Assembly: GCF_051175565.1 (NCBI RefSeq)
Contig: NZ_CP195105.1
Location: forward strand, 1,116,001-1,180,000
From: Daejeonia sp002484105
GTDB taxonomy: Bacteria; Bacteroidota; Bacteroidia; Flavobacteriales; Weeksellaceae
Length of the DNA: 64,000 bases
Reading direction: 5' to 3'
Position 1 is the stretch's first letter. Each line of letters starts with the position of its first letter. Under the pieces are notes generated by a model that saw only the letters and a list, made by a program, of their open reading frames with translations, ran no database searches and had not been told where the DNA came from. This document shows positions 37,442 to 45,944 of the stretch, piece by piece. The position numbers and the translations under genes are program-made.

Positions 37442-37868
37442 GTGTAATCGGTTTTTTGGCTTTACAGGTAATAAGTATGCATGGGCATCAAATTGTTACA
37501 GAAGAATATTTCTCCAGCCATCATTCGGATGTTTAATATTAGGTTATTTATATTCAGTATCTTATTCTTAAATGTTTAATTGAAAACACGCAATAACGCC
37601 GTTTTTTGCTTTAAAAATCTCATAAACTCCGCATTCATGGGGATTCTGTGTTATTGTGGAAAACTTTTGGTGCTTTCAACCAACGATTTAATATTTCGGG
37701 CTTTCGGATTCAGGTGTCATTTTCTATTTTTGTTCTTCAATTACCGTTTGATATATGAATACAGTGTTTAAAAAAGTATAGTTTAAACGTTTGATTCATA
37801 GATGGTTATTACCTTTATTAATGTTATCCGCATTAAGTTAAGTTTAATATTTTAAAACACAGAATGTT
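37442..37868. other. Divergent regulatory region between the ABC operon and nrdB
   Basis: A 427-nt region without a supported gene. It holds a TATTTTTG box (37725-37732), a repeated CGTTTGAT (37745-37752 and 37788-37795, 43 bp apart) and an inverted repeat GTTTAAA/TTTAAAC (37766-37772 with 37782-37788). No clear promoter box for the ABC operon is seen on the minus strand. Confidence 0.55.
37725..37732 (+). promoter_or_regulatory. TAnnTTTG box of nrdBA
   Basis: TATTTTTG about 137 nt upstream of the nrdB ATG. It leaves a leader with the repeats listed for this region. Confidence 0.4.
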
Positions 37869-38843
37869 ATGGGAATTTTCGACAAGAGAGTCAGTTACAA
37901 GCCGTTTGAATATCCGGAAGTGCTTCAGTTTACAGAAGCCATCAACAAAGCCTATTGGGTACATTCGGAGGTAGATTTTACGGCAGATGTGCAGGACTTT
38001 CATTCTCAGTTGGAACCTCATGAAAAAAATGCGGTGAAAAATGCACTGCTGGCCATTGCACAGATTGAAGTATCGGTGAAGACCTTCTGGGGCAATCTTT
38101 ATCATCATCTTCCGAAACCGGAACTGAACGGACTGGGTGCTACTTTTGCAGAATGCGAATTCCGTCATTCCGAAGCCTATTCGCGGCTGCTGGAAGTGCT
38201 GGGATACAACGAAGAATTTATCAAACTGGTAGAAGAACCTGCTATTAAAAAGCGAATCGAATTCCTCTCCAATGTGCTGAAACATGCCAATTCGGCAACA
38301 CCAAAGGAATATGTATCCTCGCTGCTGCTGTTCAGTATTCTGATCGAAAATGTATCGCTCTTCTCTCAGTTTGCCATCATCCTTTCCTTTACGAGATTCA
38401 AAGGGTATATGAAGAATGTTTCCAACATTATTGCCTGGACATCTGTAGACGAACAGATCCATGCCAATGGCGGCATCTATCTCATCAACAAAATCCGTGA
38501 AGAACAGCCCGATCTGCTCACCGATTCGGATATTGACGATATTTATGCACTGGTAGACCAGTCTGTGGAGCTGGAAGGAGAAATCCTGAGTTGGATCTTT
38601 GAAATGGGCGAGCTGAGTGAATTTTCCAAAGAGGATCTTCTGAATTTCATGAAATACCGTGTCGACGACTCGCTGAAGAAAATCAACATGAAACCCAAAT
38701 ACAACATCACCTCTGAGCAGTACCGCCCGCTGATGTGGTTTGAGGAAGAAGTGTTTGCCAACTCACTGGATGATTTCTTTGCAAAACGGCCGGTAGACTA
38801 TACCAAACACGACAAGAGCATTACAGAAAACGATCTTTTCTGA
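37869..38843 (+). CDS. nrdB: Ribonucleotide reductase small subunit (class Id-like)
   Basis: A 324-aa radical-generating subunit of class I ribonucleotide reductase, which with NrdA makes deoxyribonucleotides. Dimetal ligands can be assigned: Glu67, Glu97, His100, Glu160, Glu195 and His198. Tyr104 follows the third ligand in the EFRHSEAY motif, the place of the radical Tyr in class Ia. A Glu at the first ligand position (Asp in Escherichia coli) and close overall similarity in spacing to the Flavobacterium johnsoniae dimanganese protein point to class Id. No ATP cone is fused to the N-terminus, which starts directly with the ferritin-like fold. nrdA follows by 111 nt. Confidence 0.95.
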   Translation: MGIFDKRVSYKPFEYPEVLQFTEAINKAYWVHSEVDFTADVQDFHSQLEPHEKNAVKNALLAIAQIEVSVKTFWGNLYHHLPKPELNGLGATFAECEFRHSEAYSRLLEVLGYNEEFIKLVEEPAIKKRIEFLSNVLKHANSATPKEYVSSLLLFSILIENVSLFSQFAIILSFTRFKGYMKNVSNIIAWTSVDEQIHANGGIYLINKIREEQPDLLTDSDIDDIYALVDQSVELEGEILSWIFEMGELSEFSKEDLLNFMKYRVDDSLKKINMKPKYNITSEQYRPLMWFEEEVFANSLDDFFAKRPVDYTKHDKSITENDLF

Positions 38844-38954
38844 TCCATCACCAGCAAAGGATATGACCTCTTAGAAAGTAGCTGACGAAATCATAAAAAC
38901 AAACCTGCAGCAAAACTGGCTGTGGCGTATTATCAAAAAAAACCGGAAAACATT

Positions 38955-40610
38955 ATGGAAGAAAAATTAGACATTTGGTGGCTGAATGAAGAATCGGAGC
39001 AGATGCTCAACCGCGGCTATTTATTAAAAGGAGAAACCGTTGAGGGCGCCATAGACCGTATTACCACTGCGGCGGCAAAAAGACTCTACAAACCCGAGTT
39101 GCAGCCTGCATTCAAGGAAATGATTACCAAAGGATGGATCAGTTTTTCTTCTCCCGTTTGGGCCAATATGGGTACCCAGCGCGGGCTTCCGATTTCCTGC
39201 TTCAATGTGCATATCCCCGACAGCATAGAAGGCATTACCCACAAACTCGGAGAAGTCATCATGCAGACGAAAATCGGAGGAGGCACTTCCGGATATTTTG
39301 GGGAGCTGCGGCACAGAGGCACCGCCGTTACCGACAACGGAAAATCTTCGGGAGCAGTTTCTTTCATGAAACTTTTCGATACGGCAATGGATGTGGTGTC
39401 GCAGGGAGGGGTGCGGCGTGGCGCTTTTGCCGCGTACCTGGATATTGACCACGGGGATATTGAAGAACTTTTGTCCATCAAAGATATCGGAAGCCCCATA
39501 CAGAACTTGTTTTTTGGCGTCTGCGTTCCCGACTACTGGATGCAGGATATGATCGATGGAGATATCGATAAGCGTAAGATATGGGCAAAAGTACTGGCCA
39601 GCCGTCAGGAAAAAGGCCTTCCTTATATTTTCTTTACCGACAATGTCAACCGTAACAAACCACAGGTGTACAAAGACCTCGGTATGCCGGTGAATGCCAG
39701 TAATCTGTGCTCGGAAATCATGCTGCCATCATCACGCGAAGAGTCTTTTATCTGCTGCCTTTCCTCCATGAATCTTGAACTTTTTGACGAATGGAAGGAT
39801 ACCAATGCGGTAAAACTCGCTGTGTATTTTCTGGATGCCGTTCTTTCTGAATTTATCGAGAAAACCGAAGGAAATTATTATCTTCAGGGTGCCAGGAATT
39901 TTGCTATGCGCCACCGAGCACTCGGTTTGGGTGCACTCGGATACCATTCGTATCTGCAGAAAAATATGATTCCGTTTGAGAGTTTCGAGGCAACACAGTT
40001 CAATGCCAAAGCCTTCCGCCATATCCGCGAGCAGGCAGATGCGGCTACCCGGGAACTGGCCGAAATATACGGGGAACCCGAACTTCTGAAAGGCTATGGA
40101 AGACGCAATACCACCGTGATGGCCATTGCACCTACCACATCAAGTTCTGCTATTTTAGGACAAACCTCACCGGGTATCGAGCCTTTTGCCTCCAACTATT
40201 ATAAAGCCGGTCTGGCAAAAGGGAACTTTATCCGCAAGAATAAATATCTCGCAAAGCTGCTCCAGGAAAAAGGTCTGGACAATGAAGAAACCTGGAGGAC
40301 CATCATGCTGAACCACGGCTCTGTGATGCATCTGAAAGAACTCACCGATGAAGAAAAGTCCGTTTTCAAAACCTTCCGCGAGATTTCTCCGATGGAGATT
40401 ATTTCGCAGGCAGCGCAGCGGCAGCAGTATATCGATCAGGCGCAGTCTCTTAACCTCCAGATTCCCTCTACCATGCCAGTGAAGGATGTCAATTATCTGA
40501 TGATTGAAGCTTGGAAGAAAGGTGTCAAAACCCTTTATTATCAGCGCAGTTCCTCGGTTTCCAAAGAGCTGATGGTTAATTTTGTCACCTGCTCTTCGTG
40601 CGAAGCTTAA
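38955..40610 (+). CDS. nrdA: Ribonucleotide reductase large subunit
   Basis: A 551-aa catalytic subunit. The thiyl-radical Cys is 252 in NLCSEI with Asn250 and Glu254 around it; the redox Cys pair is Cys82 (PISCFNV) and Cys267 or Cys268 (SFICCLSSMN). The radical-transfer Tyr pair lies in KTLYYQRS, and a C-terminal CSSC (546-549) passes electrons from thioredoxin. There is no N-terminal ATP cone, which makes it about 200 residues shorter than class Ia enzymes. The ATG at 38955 is preferred over a GTG at 38922 because MEEKLDIWWLNEES matches the conserved start in relatives as I recall them. Confidence 0.95.
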   Translation: MEEKLDIWWLNEESEQMLNRGYLLKGETVEGAIDRITTAAAKRLYKPELQPAFKEMITKGWISFSSPVWANMGTQRGLPISCFNVHIPDSIEGITHKLGEVIMQTKIGGGTSGYFGELRHRGTAVTDNGKSSGAVSFMKLFDTAMDVVSQGGVRRGAFAAYLDIDHGDIEELLSIKDIGSPIQNLFFGVCVPDYWMQDMIDGDIDKRKIWAKVLASRQEKGLPYIFFTDNVNRNKPQVYKDLGMPVNASNLCSEIMLPSSREESFICCLSSMNLELFDEWKDTNAVKLAVYFLDAVLSEFIEKTEGNYYLQGARNFAMRHRALGLGALGYHSYLQKNMIPFESFEATQFNAKAFRHIREQADAATRELAEIYGEPELLKGYGRRNTTVMAIAPTTSSSAILGQTSPGIEPFASNYYKAGLAKGNFIRKNKYLAKLLQEKGLDNEETWRTIMLNHGSVMHLKELTDEEKSVFKTFREISPMEIISQAAQRQQYIDQAQSLNLQIPSTMPVKDVNYLMIEAWKKGVKTLYYQRSSSVSKELMVNFVTCSSCEA

Positions 40611-40627
40611 AAGAATAACCCGACAAG

Positions 40628-40662
40628 CCTTCAGGACACCAGAAAACCTGAAGGTTTTTTTT
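40628..40662 (+). terminator. Terminator of nrdBA
   Basis: An 8-bp perfect stem CCTTCAGG/CCTGAAGG (40628-40635 with 40647-40654) and an 11-nt loop, then eight T. Confidence 0.88.
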
Positions 40663-40700
40663 ATTACCTTTAAACAATGAACCTTTAAACATATTTCCTC

Positions 40701-41588
40701 ATGAAATTCGGACAGGTTGACGATCCGTCACAAATAGATTTTACCCTGCCGCCCGATCATCCGGACACGGCTAAATTCCTCGGACATAATAAAAAAAGTC
40801 TGGCGGACATCTCCGTTGGATGTGCCAAATGGAACAAAACCGATCTTAAAGGATTCTATCCGCGCGGGACAAAAGATGAGCTGACCTATTATGCCACGCA
40901 GTTCAATTCCATCGAGCTGAATGCCACTTTTTACCACATGCCCACTGCAGAGCAGGTTCTCACCTGGAAAGACAAGACGCCGCAGGGCTTTAAATTCTAC
41001 CCGAAAATCACCAATACCATTTCCCATTACCGCAGGCTGAAAGATGTGACGGAGCCCACCACGCAGTACATCTCCGCCATCACAAATTTTGGAGAAAAAC
41101 TGGGCATGGTCTTTCTGCAGCTTCATGATAATTTTAAACCAAAAGACAGCGGCAGGCTGGAAAAATTTATCCACGACTGGCCCAGGGAAATCCCGCTTGC
41201 AGTAGAACTCCGGAATACCGAATGGTTTACCGACCCGGAGGTTTTTGACAGAACCTGTGAGGTTTTTGAAAAATACAGCATTACCAACATTATTGTGGAT
41301 ACAGCCGGCCGGCGCGATATGCTGCACATGCGCCTTACCACGCCCAATGCATTTGTACGCTATGTCGGAGCCAATGCAGAAAGCGACTACAGCCGTCTGG
41401 ATGCCTGGATGAAGCGCCTGGATACCTGGAAGAAGGAAGGGCTGGAGCATCTTGGTTTTTTTGTTCACCAGAATATAGAAAAAGCCTCGCCACTGCTGTC
41501 TGCCTATCTCATAAAAAAAATGAATGAAGATTGGGGTACAGCACTTCATATCCCACAAATGGCAGAAGAACAACCCACTCTGTTCTGA
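40701..41588 (+). CDS. DUF72 (YecE-like) protein
   Basis: A 295-aa soluble protein of the DUF72/YecE family, a TIM-barrel-like fold of unknown function. Characteristic pieces are VGCAKWNKTDLKGFYPRG (about 34-51), TQFNSIELNATFYHMP, FKFYPKI, FLQLHDNFKP and VELRNTEWF. It sits alone behind the nrdBA terminator, with a short hairpin (41605-41629) after its stop. Confidence 0.9.
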   Translation: MKFGQVDDPSQIDFTLPPDHPDTAKFLGHNKKSLADISVGCAKWNKTDLKGFYPRGTKDELTYYATQFNSIELNATFYHMPTAEQVLTWKDKTPQGFKFYPKITNTISHYRRLKDVTEPTTQYISAITNFGEKLGMVFLQLHDNFKPKDSGRLEKFIHDWPREIPLAVELRNTEWFTDPEVFDRTCEVFEKYSITNIIVDTAGRRDMLHMRLTTPNAFVRYVGANAESDYSRLDAWMKRLDTWKKEGLEHLGFFVHQNIEKASPLLSAYLIKKMNEDWGTALHIPQMAEEQPTLF

Positions 41589-41604
41589 AAGATTCCAGAA
41601 TCCC

Positions 41605-41629
41605 CTGCCAACCTTAGTTTCATTGGCAG
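41605..41629 (+). terminator. Weak stem-loop after the DUF72 gene
   Basis: A 7-bp perfect stem CTGCCAA/TTGGCAG with an 11-nt loop. No T tract follows, so termination is uncertain. Confidence 0.35.
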
Positions 41630-41738
41630 TTATCGGAATGTTGATGCATCGATGATGTCAATAGAACAAAACGCAGAAAATTCCGCCAAAAAAACTTAAA
41701 TTCGCACTCATATAAATCTAAAAATAAAGTAATTAAAA

Positions 41739-43007
41739 ATGCAGGATCCGATTTTTGACCTAATTGAAAAAGAAAGACAAAGACAATCTCATGGGATTGA
41801 ACTGATTGCTTCCGAAAATTTTGTCTCTGATGAAGTGATGAAAGCCATGGGAAGCGTACTGACCAACAAATATGCTGAAGGCTATCCCGGCCGGCGCTAT
41901 TATGGCGGATGTGAAGTGGTGGACGAGGTGGAAAACCTCGCCATTAGTAGAGCAAAAGAGCTTTTTGGTGTTGAATATGCCAATGTGCAGCCCCATTCCG
42001 GTTCTCAGGCCAATGCTGCCATCTATCTTTCCGTACTGAAGCCAGGTGACAAAATTATGGGGATGGATCTGTCCATGGGAGGCCATCTGACTCATGGCTC
42101 CGGTGTCAACTTTTCAGGAATACAATATCAGGTATGTTCATACGGTGTAGAGAAAGAATCCGGACGTATCGATTATGATCAGATGCGCGAGACCGCGCTC
42201 CGCGAAAAACCTAAAATGATTATTGCCGGATATTCCGCATATTCCAGAGACCTCGATTATGCAAAATTCCGGGCCGTTGCTGATGAGGTGGGGGCAACCC
42301 TCTGGGCAGATATTGCACATCCTGCCGGGCTGATTGCCAAGGGACTTCTCAATTCTCCATTCAGGCACTGCCATGTGGTGACTACCACTACGCATAAAAC
42401 CCTTCGCGGGCCAAGAGGAGGAATGATCCTTGTCGGAAAAGATTTTGAAAACCCCTATGGACACAAAACCCCGAAAGGAGAAACCAAACTGATGAGCCAG
42501 GTGCTGGACAGCGCCGTGTTTCCAGGAATACAGGGAGGCCCGCTGGAGCATGTGATTGCCGGAAAAGCGGTAGCCTTTGGTGAAGCGCTGGATCCGAAAT
42601 TCGAAGCCTATGCCAAACGGGTGATCGCCAATGCCCAGGCTCTTGCAAAAGCCATGATGGATCTCGGCTTTGAAATCGTGAGCGGCGGTACCGACAATCA
42701 CCTTATGCTGATAGATCTCAGAAATAAAGGCGTCAACGGCAAGGAAACAGAAAAAGCCCTGGTGAAAGCCGACATCACCTGCAACAAAAATATGGTTCCG
42801 TTTGATGACAAGACTGCATTTACCACATCCGGAATCCGTCTTGGTACTGCCGCCATCACCACCCGCGGCCTCAAAGAAGCGGATATGGCTACTGTTGCCG
42901 GTCTGATTTCCGAAGTAGTGGATCATATCAAGGACGACCACGTTATCGAAAACGTAAAATCCAAAGTCAACCAGCTGATGGAAGGCAGACTGCTTTTTAA
43001 TGCATAA
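41739..43007 (+). CDS. glyA: Serine hydroxymethyltransferase
   Basis: A 422-aa PLP enzyme converting serine and tetrahydrofolate to glycine and 5,10-methylene-tetrahydrofolate. The PLP lysine lies in VVTTTTHKTLRGPRGG (about residues 215-230). SENFVSDEVM, NKYAEGYPGRRYYGGCE and QPHSGSQAN are all typical, and the C-terminal folate region includes SGIRLGTAAITTRG. It is a single gene with a near-consensus box (TAAATTCG, 41697-41704) upstream and a strong terminator downstream. Confidence 0.97.
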   Translation: MQDPIFDLIEKERQRQSHGIELIASENFVSDEVMKAMGSVLTNKYAEGYPGRRYYGGCEVVDEVENLAISRAKELFGVEYANVQPHSGSQANAAIYLSVLKPGDKIMGMDLSMGGHLTHGSGVNFSGIQYQVCSYGVEKESGRIDYDQMRETALREKPKMIIAGYSAYSRDLDYAKFRAVADEVGATLWADIAHPAGLIAKGLLNSPFRHCHVVTTTTHKTLRGPRGGMILVGKDFENPYGHKTPKGETKLMSQVLDSAVFPGIQGGPLEHVIAGKAVAFGEALDPKFEAYAKRVIANAQALAKAMMDLGFEIVSGGTDNHLMLIDLRNKGVNGKETEKALVKADITCNKNMVPFDDKTAFTTSGIRLGTAAITTRGLKEADMATVAGLISEVVDHIKDDHVIENVKSKVNQLMEGRLLFNA

Positions 43008-43037
43008 ATTCCGTTTCATACGGAAATTACAAAGAAG

Positions 43038-43064
43038 CCGTCTCACAACTGAGACGGTTTTTTT
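43038..43064 (+). terminator. Terminator of glyA
   Basis: An 8-bp perfect stem CCGTCTCA/TGAGACGG with a 4-nt loop, then seven T. Confidence 0.9.
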
Positions 43065-43138
43065 GTGTATAAAATTTCAGATATTTCTTGTTTATTTGGG
43101 TTTAAAACGGTATATTTACTTGATAATCAAATAGTTGA

Positions 43139-43585
43139 TATATAGCTTTTAGACATTGCAATCAGAACCAATTGGTTTTATTTCCGCATATTTTTGATGA
43201 TTTAATTGCAGCTGACCATCCGATAATGATGCTCAAAGTGATGGTTTTTGCGTATATGGAAAACATTTATTCGTCACGGAAAATAGAAATAGAATCTCTG
43301 ACTACCGATGCAGGCTATGGAAGTGAAGAGAATTACGAATTATTAGAACATCACGAAACAGAAGCCTTTGTAAAATACAATACCTTTGATAAGGGGCAGG
43401 ACTTTTACGTTTGTCCGATGGGACAAAGTGAAGGAGGCATAGAAAAACGTAAAAAAAGAGGTTACAATGTAGAACCTGTGTTTGCACACCTCAAACACAA
43501 CCATCATTTTAAGAGATTGATGCTAAAATCAATGAAAAAGGTAGAAATCGAGTTCGGATTGCAAGCTTTAGCACACACAATTTAA
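43139..43585 (+). pseudogene. IS1182-family transposase relic
   Basis: The frame reads FRHCNQNQLVLFPHIFDDLI, the recognisable N-terminal start of IS1182 transposases, then jumps to later parts of the family. These are VMVFAYMENIYSSRKIE, TTDAGYGSEENYELLE, AFVKYNTF, DFYVCPMGQ and the C-terminal EPVFAHLKHNHHFKRL and KKVEIEFGLQALAH. The full enzyme is about 450-550 residues; at least three internal deletions reduced it to about 149 codons while keeping one open frame. There is no ATG at the proper start; the first plausible initiator is a TTG at 43172. The last codons run into a stop where HNLRK is expected. It cannot be catalytically active. Confidence 0.85.
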
Positions 43586-43591
43586 GAAAGA

Positions 43592-43609
43592 AAGTGGCAT
43601 AAAAAGCCA
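43592..43609. repeat. Short hairpin next to the IS relic
   Basis: GTGGC/GCCAC stem with a 7- to 8-nt A+T loop. It may be left from the end of the former IS1182 element. Confidence 0.35.
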
Positions 43610-43658
43610 CGCCCAAACTTAAAAAACAATCATTCAAATAATCCTCCTGAAAAATCAA

Positions 43659-43697
43659 TAAAAAAACCGCCTCATCTAAAATGAGAAGGCTTCTTTT
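43659..43697 (-). terminator. Terminator of ffh
   Basis: An imperfect stem CCGCCTCAT/ATGAGAAGGC around CTAAA; the minus strand has eight T after it (43659-43666), and the plus strand also has T after it, so it may work both ways. Confidence 0.7.
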
Positions 43698-43721
43698 TTA
43701 TCATCAATAAAAGGGTCAGGC

Positions 43722-45083
43722 TTATTTGCCAAACATATTGCCCATGCCGGGTACGTTCGGCATTTTGCTCATCATTTGCATCAGTTGTTTGCCTTGTGGC
43801 CCCTGCATCATTTTCATCATTTTCCCCATCTGTTCAAACTGCTTCATCAGTTGGTTTACTTCTTCCAGTTTTCTTCCGGAGCCTTTGGCAATTCTTTTTT
43901 TTCGGTTCATGTCGATCAACGAAGGGCGTCTGCGTTCTTCCGGCGTCATCGAGTAGATGATGGCTTCGATATGTTTGAAGGCATCGTCGTTGATATCGAC
44001 ATCTTTGATGGCTTTTCCAACACCCGGAATCATTCCCATGAGGTCTTTCATATTCCCCATTTTCTTGATCTGGTTAATCTGCTTCAGGAAATCGTCGAAA
44101 CCGAATTCGTTTTTGGCAATTTTTTTCTGAAGTTTGCGGGCTTCTTCTTCATCAAACTGCTCCTGAGCTCTCTCAACGAGGGAAACTACGTCTCCCATTC
44201 CAAGAATTCTGTCCGCCATCCTTTCGGGATAGAACAAGTCGAGAGCTTCCATTTTTTCTCCGGTGGAGATAAATTTGATCGGTTTTTCCACTACAGAACG
44301 GATGGTGAGTGCTGCACCGCCTCGGGTATCACCGTCAAGTTTGGTCAGTACCACACCGTCAAAATTCAGCGCATCGTTGAAGGCTTTTGCCGTGTTCACC
44401 GCATCCTGACCCGTCATGGAATCTACCACAAAGAGCGTTTCCTGAGGTTTGATAAAATAATGAACGGATTTTATTTCATTCATCATCTGTTCGTCGATGG
44501 CGAGGCGTCCGGCAGTATCCACAATCACCACATCAAAGCCATTGGCTTTGGCATAGTTGACGGCATTTTCTGCAATCGTGGAAGGGTTGGTGGCACCCTC
44601 TTCAGTATAGACCGGCACATCAATTTGTGCGCCGAGAACTTTCAGCTGCTCGATCGCTGCAGGGCGATAAACGTCGCAGGCAACCAGCAGAGGCTTTTTA
44701 CTCCGTTTGGTTTTCAGGTAGTTGGCTAATTTTCCGGAGAAAGTGGTCTTACCGGAACCCTGGAGCCCTGCAATAAGAATTACACTGGGTTTGCCGGAAA
44801 GATTGATGCCTTCCTGCGAACCGCCCATCAGGGCTACCAGTTCATCGTGAACGATCTTGGTCATCAGCTGGCCCGGCGTCAGTGAGGTGAGGACATTTTC
44901 GCCGATGGCTTTGTCCTGAACTCTTTTGGTTAAATCTTTGGCAACTTTATAGTTAACATCGGCATCCACCAATGCGCGGCGGATTTCCTTTACCGTTTCG
45001 GCAACATTGATTTCTGTAATTTTTCCGCGCCCGGAGATATTGTGGAGCGCTTTGTCCAATTTATCCTGTAAACTGTCAAACAT
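43722..45083 (-). CDS. ffh: Signal recognition particle GTPase Ffh
   Basis: A 453-aa SRP54 homologue that binds 4.5S RNA and signal peptides at the ribosome. N domain (1-85), G domain with GLQGSGKT (106-113), DTAGRLAID, TKLDGDTRGG, and a Met-rich M domain from about 320 (QMGKMMKMM, MMSKMPNVPGMG) for signal peptides. It ends with GNMFGK, as commonly seen. The gene is monocistronic with its own promoter box (45104-45111) and terminator. Confidence 0.97.
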   Translation of the reverse strand: MFDSLQDKLDKALHNISGRGKITEINVAETVKEIRRALVDADVNYKVAKDLTKRVQDKAIGENVLTSLTPGQLMTKIVHDELVALMGGSQEGINLSGKPSVILIAGLQGSGKTTFSGKLANYLKTKRSKKPLLVACDVYRPAAIEQLKVLGAQIDVPVYTEEGATNPSTIAENAVNYAKANGFDVVIVDTAGRLAIDEQMMNEIKSVHYFIKPQETLFVVDSMTGQDAVNTAKAFNDALNFDGVVLTKLDGDTRGGAALTIRSVVEKPIKFISTGEKMEALDLFYPERMADRILGMGDVVSLVERAQEQFDEEEARKLQKKIAKNEFGFDDFLKQINQIKKMGNMKDLMGMIPGVGKAIKDVDINDDAFKHIEAIIYSMTPEERRRPSLIDMNRKKRIAKGSGRKLEEVNQLMKQFEQMGKMMKMMQGPQGKQLMQMMSKMPNVPGMGNMFGK

Positions 45084-45103
45084 AATTGTATTTATATGGA
45101 TTG

Positions 45104-45111
45104 CAAAAATA
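45104..45111 (-). promoter_or_regulatory. TAnnTTTG box of ffh
   Basis: Minus strand TATTTTTG, 21 nt before the ATG; predicted leader about 15 nt. Confidence 0.5.
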
Positions 45112-45212
45112 GTGATTTTTGTTGGATTTTAATGATGAAGGTTTTAGGAGGTTTAATCACTGATATTTATGGTGTTTGCATGATTTGGGTTTTCTGAAGC
45201 GGAAGAAAAGTG

Positions 45213-45220
45213 TACTTTTG
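45213..45220 (+). promoter_or_regulatory. TAnnTTTG box of the ATP synthase cluster
   Basis: TACTTTTG, 15 nt upstream of the ATG at 45235. A TTG lies 25 nt further upstream, longer than usual. Confidence 0.5.
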
Positions 45221-45234
45221 TACAAATAATCCGT

Positions 45235-45513
45235 ATGAACCCGAACGAATCCGAAAACGATGATTTTTCGCAGGAAGATGCTCGCAAATTTGCGGCCGGC
45301 GGACTCCGTCAGTACGGTGTTTATTCGGCGGTGGTATTCCAGATGCTGGCTACCATAGGGCTGGCTTTCTGGGGAGGTAAGAAACTGAACGACTACTGGG
45401 AAATCAAAAGTAATCTGCTGACACTGGCGATCGGGCTGGCCGGTATGGCACTCGCATTCTACAGCCTGCTGAGGCAGCTTAAAAATATTCAGAAAAATGA
45501 AAATCAAAAATAA
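45235..45513 (+). CDS. AtpZ/AtpI-like membrane protein
   Basis: A 92-aa protein with a polar acidic N-terminus (about 1-25), then two TM helices (about 30-52 and 63-82). The pattern 'GG.RQYGVYSAVVFQMLATIGLAFWGGKKLND' matches the AtpZ/AtpI group encoded at the head of ATP synthase operons. These proteins help assemble the c ring or move Mg2+/Ca2+. Its last 17 nt overlap the next gene in another frame. Confidence 0.8.
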   Translation: MNPNESENDDFSQEDARKFAAGGLRQYGVYSAVVFQMLATIGLAFWGGKKLNDYWEIKSNLLTLAIGLAGMALAFYSLLRQLKNIQKNENQK

Positions 45514-45880
45514 TATCATCATCATTCTCTACTTTGTCATGTTTGCTGTGCATTTTGTATTGTGGCAGTTTCTGGTCAAAAGTTATGAAACCACTTTCAT
45601 TAAATATTATCTCTTTCTTACGGTTCTCTTTATGATGGTGGTCACGATTATGTCCATCTTCAGGAATATCTATCCGAATTATCTCGGATTTGTGTTTATG
45701 GGGCTGATTCTGTTCAAGCTTGCCATGATGTTTATTATTATGAACAAGTTGAATCTCAGGGAAGTACCACATTACAAACTGCAGTTTATTATCCCTTATC
45801 TGGTAGCGCTGACATTGGAAACCATGTACTCGGTAAACCTGATTCAGGCAGACGGGAAAAAACATGAAAAAAATCAGTAG
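45497..45880 (+). CDS. Small polytopic membrane protein in the atp operon
   Basis: A 127-aa protein with four predicted TM helices (about 5-25, 37-56, 63-83, 92-113) and a basic C-terminus. It sits between the AtpZ-like gene and atpB, where other bacteria carry atpI or atpR, and overlaps the AtpZ gene by 17 nt. I recall a flavobacterial DUF (possibly DUF6168) in this place, but sequence similarity to AtpI is not evident. An assembly role for the Fo sector is an inference from position. Confidence 0.75.
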   Translation: MKIKNNIIIILYFVMFAVHFVLWQFLVKSYETTFIKYYLFLTVLFMMVVTIMSIFRNIYPNYLGFVFMGLILFKLAMMFIIMNKLNLREVPHYKLQFIIPYLVALTLETMYSVNLIQADGKKHEKNQ

Positions 45881-45909
45881 GCTGTATTTCATATTCTCAC
45901 AAATTATTA

Positions 45910-45917
45910 TATTTTTG
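45910..45917 (+). promoter_or_regulatory. Internal TAnnTTTG promoter before atpB
   Basis: TATTTTTG, 28 nt before the ATG at 45945. It suggests that the structural genes atpB-E-F-H-A-G have their own promoter besides the one at 45213. Confidence 0.5.
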
Positions 45918-45944
45918 CAAAACTTAAAAAAAGACTTATATCTA

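Noticed and set aside
45864..45944. Longer N-terminus for atpB
   Set aside because: It overlaps the preceding gene, places the signal peptide internally, and starts before the promoter box at 45910.
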